Source of the DNA: Heliocidaris tuberculata
Lineage: Eukaryota; Echinodermata; Echinoidea; Camarodonta; Echinometridae
Direction of reading: 5' to 3'
Assembly: GCA_025618425.1 (NCBI GenBank)
Contig: CM046832.1
Coordinates: 73,434,619 to 73,498,618, forward strand
Length of the DNA stretch: 64,000 bases
How positions within the stretch are numbered: the first letter of the stretch is position 1; each line of letters opens with the position of its first letter. Below are positions 14,201 to 24,700 of the stretch, piece after piece. Below the pieces are notes generated by a model that did no database searches, was not told the DNA's origin, and saw only the letters and a program-made list of their open reading frames with translations. A program made the position numbers and the translations under genes.

Positions 14201-16658
14201 TGGGCTAGAAACGTTCGTTTGGTGTTGAAAACCCACTATAAACAGTAAATGAAATATGGTAATGGTCAAGAGCCACCAAAGACCTCAGGGGCCTGGCATT
14301 TGTTCCAACAGGGCCCAAAGGACCAGTTACTCACTAGAGTTGAAACGAATACTTTAGATGCTTTTCTCGAGGTAATAGAAGCTCAGTAAATGGCTATTTT
14401 GATATCAAAATACAATGATACATTGTGGGTATGATAATATAGGTTGGCCAAATATGTGTCAGGTGCCCAAATTCTGATTTCAGAGGGCCAAATGTAACGT
14501 CAGTGATTATAGAGCATTAAACTATAGTGGCATGACATATTTTCTTTTTAAAGATATTTGAAAATGTGTTCTATAAATAGTATTAATCAAGATTACATCA
14601 TGGGGGGGGGGGGCGCCTGAAAGGACATGAGATCCCTGAATCTATTAATTACGGCCAAATTGAAATGCATTAAAAATCATATATATCCCTGACTTAGTAC
14701 ATATCGAAACATAATTTTATGCTACGTGATGTGCCGATATCATGGGTGATAGTTATGTAAATATACACGGCAGGCACCTACAGCTTCCATTAAAAAGGTT
14801 TCAGGCCCACATTCGTAAATAAGGGTCTATCGATCAAAGGGCCCATAGTCCTCCTAAATTATGCAGTGATCTTTAAAAATACTGTTCTTTAAACTGGTCT
14901 CAGTACAAAGTAGTATGTACAAACAACCAAAGTTCGAAATTTCAGCATTCCAGGACAAACTTTGAGTGCTAAAATCAAAGTTCTAAAACACCTTTTTGGC
15001 GAATATGACATGATTTGTAATAAAAGTCCCTTACGTAGCTTTGTGTGTACTCCCACTCCCATAAAGATAAAAAAGGTAATAAATTATGTTCAGAGGAAGT
15101 TGTTTATAACTTTCTGTTTACACTCTTGTAGCCAGGATTTTATTTAGGGAGGGGTGGTCGGATCGCACACCATCACAGAGCGTGCGCCCTTGGGGTGGGG
15201 TGGGGGATCTGTTCAAATCGAGACATTAGGCAGTTGATCTATTCCACTCAGTAAAATACAGAAAATGAAAAAAAGCTGAGGACTATGTTCTTGATTAATC
15301 CTCTGATGTTTGGTACATTTACGCTCTTCTTTTTCATTACAACTACCATGACTATAATCAAGGAAAAATTTGAACCCTAAAATAAAAGTCTATAAAACAT
15401 ATTTCTGGGGAATGAGAAGGGCCTATATTGAGTGTTAGGTGTTTTTGATATCCTACTGTACAGCATACATATCTATTTTCTGTCAATGCCATTAGCAATA
15501 GTTTTAGGGAAATATAAGGGTTTACAGATCTGTGTATCAGAATACTATGAGGAGACAATTGTGATAACCACAAACATATGCATGGCCCGAGTAGGCCTGC
15601 ATAGACATATGGTCTGACTGCTGCAAAAAAATTCGGATAGGAGTTTACACATATGCCAGGTATAATAAGACCAGTTTTGTAAATATTATTCCACACGTCA
15701 CAATATTGCGATAGATTTTTCGGCTACAATTTTCTTAGACAATATAAGTTGTAATTATCTAAAATAATATTTCTAAGAACAGGCCTTCAAGGTTTATGAC
15801 CTATATTTTATATAATAATCTGTTCGATCAAAAGAATTGCAGAATTAATATATTGCTCGGTCTGTATTCGTATTTTATGGCAGTTGGGTGAAGGGGTGGG
15901 GATCGGAGTTGTTGATTTCAGATCGCCCTCATAGACAAAGGCCTAGATAAACACGCTGATAAAAATATTAAGATCAAATATGAAACGCAGAAGAAAAAAA
16001 AAGGATGAAAAAAGAAGATGGAAAAAGAAAAAAAAGTAAAGCAAGAAGAAGGGAGAAAAGGAGGAGAACAAAGGAATAATAAAATCAATTCCCTAACGCT
16101 ATTGAGAAGTCGCTCTTTGACTGCGGGCAAGAATCAACAATATGATGTTGTAGATGCACATGATGTATATAGATGTACTGGTATAGGCCTACCCTTTTAT
16201 GAGATTACGGGTGGCCCATATAAAATCCGCCGCCCCCTCAGATTACCATTAGAACCGAGACTTTGTTTATGTTATAAAATTGAAGAAAACTAGCATTCTA
16301 CCATATCAGTTTTTAAAAACGTTTGAAATTGCTTACTTGCACTATAATTCTGAGATATACGTATAGATTGTATACATTTTTCTGGATGAAAGTTCTGTTA
16401 TTTATCCACTCTTATTTGCATGAGTGTGAAAACGTTTCTTATGACTGAGTTCCAGCAGTACTTATTAAACTAATATCAAAGCTAAATCAAATTGGGGTAT
16501 TAAAACAGCAATAATAGTTATCGGCAAGTGGAAATTTTCACTCTCGATTTGAAGAGATGCCAAAGCTTCCGCGCTCTGAACCACCCCGGTCCCGCATCCC
16601 CCCCCCCCCCAAAAAAAAAAAAGGCGCACGGACTACGTGTGCAATCCGACTGCCCCCC

Positions 16659-16696
<38 letters not shown>

Positions 16697-19133
16697 TGGC
16701 TACGAGATCCAGGGTGTAAATAGAAAGCTAACAACTTTGAATCAACATAAATTCTTTGTCCTTTTTCTTTATGGGAGCACACAAATAGCTACGTATTGGA
16801 CTGTTTAACAAATCCTGTCGCTGGAAAGGTGTTTTCAAACTTTGATTTTAGCACTCAAATATTCTCCTAAAATGCTGTAATTCGGAACTATGGTGCTTTG
16901 TACATACTTCTTTGTACTGAGATCACTTTAGCGAACGCTATTGTTAAAGCTCACTGCATTATTTGAGCAAGACTATGGTCCCTTTGATGGGCCCTTATTT
17001 ACGAAAATAGGTCTGAAACCTTTTTAATGGGCTCTGTAGGTGCCCACCGTGTATTATTCATTACACATGACTATCACCAGTAAGTTCGGCATATCATGTG
17101 CATATGTTTTGATATGTTAGTCAGTGAAATAATTATATGATTTTTAAGGCATTTTTAATTGGGCCGTAATAAAGAGGCTCAGGGCTCTCATGTCCTTTCA
17201 GGTGCTCCCAAATGATGTAATCTTGATTGATTTGATAAATACTATTTGTAGAACACAATTTCAAATATCTATAGAAATAAAATATGTCATGCCACTACAG
17301 TTTAATGCTTGATAATCAATTTTGGACCTCTAAAATCAGAATTTGGGCATCTGACACATATTTGGCCACCATATCATACCCACAATGTATCATTGTATTT
17401 TGATATCAAAATAGCCAATTTCTGAGCTTCTATATTACCTCGAGAAAAACATTTAAAGCACTCTTTTCGACTCTCGTGAGTAACTGGTCCTTTGGGCCCT
17501 GTTGGAACAAATGCCGGGCCCCTGATGTCTTTGGTGGGTCTTAACCACTACCATATTTCATTTTACTGTTTACAGCAGGTTTTCAACACCAAACGAACGT
17601 TTCTAGCCCCAAGGTTGGTTCTGAAATGCATAAAAACAATGGCGGGCCACTAAAACATAAAATTTGGACACTTTGGGCACTTTTTATAAAAACACCAGTC
17701 GATGCCATCGTTTTCAGCATTACATTTTACATAGGAATCCATGTTGAAAAAAAAAAGTGAACACTATATCCCATGAGGAGCCGTCTGCTGTGTACCTAAC
17801 TAATACACTTGTGCATCCTTACTGTTATGTATACTAAACTGGAAACGTGTCTGAATAGGCATCCATCCTAAACGAGTGAACATGTCACTGGAAGAAACAT
17901 TAAATCCTTCGCCCAACACTACACAGGCAGCTCGTTTTTTAAAAACCTTTTGTATTTTAATTGTTTATCTTTAAAATCGTCCAGACCACACCGAGTAGCA
18001 ATAATCAAAATGGTGTAAAACAACGGCATTAAAAAGAAGTTTAAGAGATCGTGTTGGAACATAGCTTTTAGCACGCTTAATCACACAGATATATTTTGAG
18101 TCGTTTTGATATTTTTTTCAACATGTTCAGACCAATGTAACTCTTCGTCAAGCATAACATCCATGCATTTTGCCACTTTTACTCTTTTTAAAATGCTTCC
18201 GTTTAATGTGACAGAAAAATCATTTACACTATTAACAACCGATATTAGCATGACGTTAGTCTTGTCAGCATTGTCTCAAACTTTATGTCATTTAATCGTT
18301 TTTGTTTATATCTTTCGGTTGACCAAGATACAAGAAATCGAGTTTTAAAAAAGAGGGCGGGAAGGGGGTCATTGTCCCCTCTATGATTTCACAAATCAAA
18401 AGTCGTATACAAATTAGAGGCATGTGTCCCCCCCCCCCCCCCCCCCCCCCGTGAAATAATCCTGGGTCCGCCAGTGGACATGGTGGAAGGAAAAAAGGGT
18501 ATCAGTCCCCAGACAATATACGCTGGCATCGTCCTGATAAAGGGAAAAAAAAGTTAAATACAAAAAAGCTAAAACCAAGCTGAGATTGATGGATGAATCA
18601 ATTTACTTTATACCTTTTATTGTTTTCAGGGTCTGTCTTTGGTCCAAGCCGCCATTCGGGCAGGTGTCCAGCACTTCGTGTACAGTGGCCTTCCGTCCTG
18701 CAAAGAAGTTACCGGTCAAGCATGTCCGGAGTTTGAGGGCAAGTCCAAGGTAGAGGAGTTTCTGTTTGAATCAAGAATGCCATCGACTAGCCTCAGACAA
18801 CCCGTTTCCATGGAAAACATTCTCATTGATTTCATCCCTCTTCTCCAAGATGATGGCACCTTTGTATGGAGTGAGTCAGTACTTTGATGTAAAGAATGTT
18901 GTGGAAATGGCGTTTGGTAATTAAAAAAAAGAAGAAAAAAAAACGATTACGATATCGGGTTATTCTACTCCAACCCCCTCCCCCCTCCACACACCCCAAC
19001 ACATTAGACCCCCCCCCCCCCCCCCCAAAAAAAAAAAAAAAAATCGCCGCAAGAATCTACATCTTACGCTATATCTTCAAAGTTCGTTCGTTTCTTTCCC
19101 TCTCTCTCCCTCTTTAACTCCCTGTATATCACA

Positions 19134-19186
<53 letters not shown>

Positions 19187-21709
19187 TCTATCTATATATA
19201 TCTCCCTCTCTCTCGATCCGTGTTCATGATTGGGGGGAATGACCGGCGAGGGAGCGAAGCGACTAAGCGGGAGGAGGGTGTGGGAGGGAGCTATCCCCCC
19301 TCCCACATCATAATGGACTTTTTCAAAAATCTGTCTATAAAACTTGCATTTTAGAGCATCCCAAAATGGTTTTCTGAATTTTCTTCAATATTTTCGCATT
19401 GAAATTATGGAATTTCTTATTTCCTTACTTCTAATCATTGAAGAACGTGATGGTATTTAATAATAGCTACATTTATATCGCGCACGTATCCATCCCAGGG
19501 GATGCTCAAGGCGCCTACAAAGTACCATTATTACCCTGGCTTTAGCCCAGCTGCCCTAAGGCGCTGAAAGCATTCAAGAAATAAATTCCTACCACGTACC
19601 CATTTACTACACTTGGGTGGAGAGTGGCAAATGTAGATTAATGTCTTGCCAAAGGACATTAGTGCCGCGGCGGGACTCGAGCCGCGAACCAGAGATCCAC
19701 AGTCCGGTGACGTATCCACTAGACCACGACACCTCTATTTCAAGATCAAACATAATGAGTTTGGATAATTATTAGTTTTAAGTTAATGTATCATAGTTCT
19801 TATTTATTTGATTAAAAAATATTGGGGGATGATAATTCAGGCCATCCCCCCACCTCAATTTTTTGGGGACATACCCCCCATCCCCCCCCCCCCCCCCCGG
19901 GATAGACACCCATGCTCACAATGTCCTTGTAATCTATTCAGACCTACCGATGGAAGGCAAGACCCTGCCTATGCTGAACCCAGCTGATGATGGGAGAGCC
20001 ATTCTGACAATCTTCAAGAATCCTGAGGAGTACATCGGACGTCGAATTGGACTTGCTGGAGACTGTAAAACCATCGAGGAATACGCTGCTATAGCCTCCA
20101 AACATGTGGCTCCTTACGTCATCAAAGCAACTAAGGTAGGCATAAGGACTTGTGATGCAAGAGCATTACCCCCCCCCCCCCCCCAAAAAAAAAAAAAAAA
20201 AATAATAATAGGTAAATACAATAAAAATAAATAAATAAATAAAAAATAATGATAATAATAATAGAAAGAAAGGAAGGAAGAGAGACAGACAGGTATTTTT
20301 TTAAAAAGGGATATTGACCTCTTTGAAGACATAACAGTTAGAATGGGGAAAAGGACTGAATAAGCCATTTTATAGGATGTGAGATGTAGGCTCCCTTTTT
20401 CAAAACAAATTTTGGTACCCCTATATACGCTTTAGATTTTAATACACATTAGAGGGGAAATCGACCCTTATATTTCGATGGTTTTGATAAAGGCAGAAAA
20501 ATGAGAGAAAAGGATTAGTGAAAATTTGAGCAAAATCCATTAAAAAAAATCAGAATGTTATGAATTTTTGAGTTGTAGTCGATAAAACACTGTGTGACGT
20601 TTCTTCGCCGTTCTCTCTCATTTGCTCTGTGCTGAAAATTTCATGAATTCCCATTTTATTAATTATTGATGAAGGAATAGATTTCTTTCATAAAGGGGTT
20701 ATGTAAAACAAGTGTTCAATGATTATATCTAGGGTACATGGATCATTCAATATTATCTTTAGAGAATATAGAAAATGATCGGGCCCATAGCTGCTTGACT
20801 TTGGTGATCGGGTAATGATCATCTTACTTTGTACTTTGGAGCCAGCTTTTTTCACTAAAGGAATCTTAACTTTCATTTAAATTTTTTTTTTTTTTTGCCT
20901 TTCTATATTAACTGGCTGATGGTATACAACATAGATTATGAATTCCTTTCCGCCAGTCAAATGTGGAACTCACTCCTAGCATCTGTTTTAGCTGATAGAT
21001 TCAAAACTGCTATAGATGCATTTTTCTTGAACTCATTGCTAATTGCATTTTTTGCTAATATCGGTAACCGATAAGAAATTTACACATTTTTAATTGTGAT
21101 TATACTCTTTATACTCGGGGCCGTTTTTCATCTATTTTGATGGCAACACCAGGCCAAGAATCTGCTTGTTAAAAAAAAGAAGGGGAAAAAAGAGGACATA
21201 TTCTAGATTAAGTATTTTTCGAATGGGCTGGTTCGGAGTCACATTTGATATATATGTGGGAATGACGGAACAGAACTGTCAGCCCCAACTCCGGAATACC
21301 GAGCACAGGTATATACTCCGAAAACGGTGTATAGAGCAAGCAGAGCCCTTCATACACGTGTAAGAAGGGCTCTGAGAGTAAGATGAATATAGAGCCCTCA
21401 TCGTTCGGTGCGAGACAGTGTATACAAAAGGCATGGGAAAAATCGTGCAATGTCGACCTGCTTTTGATAAAATATGTTTCAAAAATAATGATGCGGATAT
21501 ATTTATTTCAAATGTTTGTCATTTGAAATTCATTTCATGACGAATAATTCAAGGATTTTGAAGATAACTGACATGCGGTATTTTTTTAAAAATATATATA
21601 TCGCTGGCAGGTTGACTTTGCAAGATTTTCCCCACAGGTGCGTACCCAGGGGGGACGGTGGGTCGACATTGCACGATTTCCCCCGTGCCTTTTGTATACT
21701 AATCGCCAG

Positions 21710-21750
<41 letters not shown>

Positions 21751-24700
21751 CGAAAGCGAAAAAGCGAGGGGGGGGGGGGGGAAGTGAGAAAAAAAAGCCT
21801 AAAAAGGCGCTACGAGCCGTTATCTCAGAGTCTCTCAAAAGTTGCTAAAACGTCAAAGTTTTCCCGCTTCTCGTGGGAAGGGGGAAACTACCCCCTCCCT
21901 CAGGCCCTCCCTGTACCCACCCCTGATACATGGCAGTTCAGTATTGCGTTCAAATAATATTGAAAAGCAGTCAGGGCGTCGAACTAACTTTCCGCCTGAA
22001 AAAGAGTTTGCTACGAGCCGTTATATTTCTCTCAAATTGCTAAAACGTCAGAGCATTCGCGCTTCGCTTGGGAAGAAGGAAACTCTCCCCTCCCTGCACA
22101 ACCACTGTAACATACAGTGTATAGTATTGCGTCCAAATAATTGAAAAGCAGTCAGGGCGTCGAACTAAGTTTCCGCCTGAAAAAAAGGTGCTACGAGCCG
22201 TTATCTTTCTCTCAAAATTGCTATAAAACGTCAAAGATTTCGCCCTTCGCGCGGGAAGGGGGACCCCCCCCCCCTCCTCCCTGCTGCACTCACCCCTGTT
22301 ACATACTGTGCAGTATTACGTCCAAATAATTGAAAAGCAGTCAGGGTGTCGAACTAACTTTCCGCCTAAAAATGGTGCTACGAGCCGTTATCTTTTCTCT
22401 CAAATTTGCTTAAACGTCAGAGCTTTCGCGCTTCGCGCGAGAGGAGGGAAACTCCCCCCTCCCTGCACCCAACCCCCTGGGGAGCACGCTTCGCGTGCTC
22501 ATTACCAGTTTCGGACGCTTCGCCTGCTCACAACTGCCCCCCCTAAAATTAAATCCTGGCTACGCGGTTATTTTCCCCATGCCTTTTGTACACACTGCCT
22601 CGCACTGAACAATGAGGGCTCTACATTCCTACGCCCAGAGCGCGTTGATAGAGAGAGTTGTGACACGCGCATAATAAGCATGCGCGTACGCGGTCTTTGT
22701 TTAAAACATGGCGGATCATGGAGCTCCCAATAGTTCCCTTTCACGTACATTCTCTATGAGAGGGAACTTTTTGAAGCTCCATGAAATGACTGACCAATCA
22801 GAAGCGACCTCCAGTGTCAGGACTCTCTGTATGGATAGCTCTGCCTACGCCCAGAGCTATCCAGAGCTATCAACGCGCTCTGCCTACGCCGTTTTCGGAT
22901 TATATACCTGTGCTCGGTTTTCCGAAGTTGGGTCTGACTGCAGAAGGGCGAGGGACTAATCTGTATTCCGTGTAAACACACGAGTGATTTCGAATTAGTT
23001 CTAATCGCTCATTTTGGACCATAGCACGTCTTACGACCTGACTAAAAACACTCATAGCGACTTTACTATACTTAGTGTGTAGACTCTAGGCAGTCATCCA
23101 CCTCGACACTTTCAAAACACCACTGCACAAAAGTCACCAACATTCACTCATAATCGGCATTTAATTTACAAAAAACGACACCAACATTTTCATGAAGTAC
23201 AATAAATTCAACTCACCGATGTTGGAAAAGATAATTCCAAAAATGAAATCCGTAATTTACTGTCACTTCTGGCAAAACGGGGTATCGCAAGTCATCGTGT
23301 ACATTTCCTGATCGCCGCGCGCGCTGACATCTCCCGCTAAAAAATTCGGTCGTTAAAAGTTCGGTTCCTATCGCGCACACGTAAGTCCCGATTTTCCGTG
23401 TGTGCGATCGTAGAGATCGATGTGCACGCGATACCGAGTTTTGTTGTGGACAAAATTTTTTGGCCGATTTAGTCTAAAAACATCGGCAGCAGGAAAACAA
23501 CATGCGATCGCGAAAAAAATTGGCGGGGATTTCTTAGGTTTTGGACATGATTTTGACTTTGGATTTTGCTGGAAATATCAGAAGTTCTTCCTAACGGCCA
23601 TTTAACATAGGAGTGAGATTTTAAAGAGCTGAATTTGAAAGGAAGTATTTTAAATATTTATCTAATTTTTCCCCCCATACCTTAAGTACATGCGATAGAA
23701 AATGACTAGTATTTTTGCATTCGTCCCGCGTAGTGGTCAATATGACCACTATAGTATTACGTGGTGTGACTAAAAAGGATTTTGAGAGAAATTGAAATAA
23801 AATTGGATACGAACTAATACAATAATACATTTTTTTTCAGCGAGGTCCCGATTGACATATCAATATCTAACTTAGTGTTGTGAGCCTTAACGTCGGAGAA
23901 AAATGAGCTACTAATTATTGCAGTGTCGTTGGCTCCTTAACCATTACCAGTCGGCAGTCACGCGACGTTTATGAAAGTAAGGGGCTCAACATGCGAAGGA
24001 GCATAATCAAGTCTACTACATATAAATTTAAATTCAAATTCAAATTCAAATTTAATAAAATAGAATCCTGACATAAGAGGATTATCATCAAAACAAAACA
24101 AAACTCAACAGAAGCACGAGTATGTTATGAAACAAATTCAAATTCAAATTTATTTACAGAATACAACAAAGTAAAGGCATATATCAAAACAAAGTTGTGC
24201 ATGATTATTAAATAATATTTGACTGAAAAAAAAATGTAGCAATCCTTAGAAACAAAACAAAACATGATAGCAGCATATTGAATAGAAACACAACCTTGAC
24301 AAAATGTAGGAAAATTATCGGCATGTGGGATTATACTCTACAGAAAGTAATGTTGTTATCCTTAGAAACAAAACAAAACACAAAAAATAACGGAGTGATG
24401 AATAGAAGCAAAACCTCAATGAAACAAAGGTAAAGCATATTAAAACAAAATTGTATGTATCGTGTTACTTACTCTACTGAAGGACATGTTGCTATCATTT
24501 AAAACAAATAGACAAAGAAAAAACAACTATAACAACAAAAAGCAGCATGTTGAATACAAACAAAGCCTCAACAAAACAAAGGCAAATTACTTCACAACAA
24601 TATTGTATCGGGTTTCACTCGACATAAAGTAATGTTGCTAAGTTGAACAGAGCGGGTGTAAAATCGATATCAACCACAGAATATATGCGAAGCATATAAT

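Noticed and set aside
19660..19738. tRNA gene on the minus strand
   Set aside because: Pol III boxes are present, but a SINE body and LINE-type tail follow, so a SINE is the better explanation.
23200..23240. Splice-donor-like site on the minus strand as evidence of another gene
   Set aside because: No open coding frame precedes it and one donor-like word is expected by chance at this scale.
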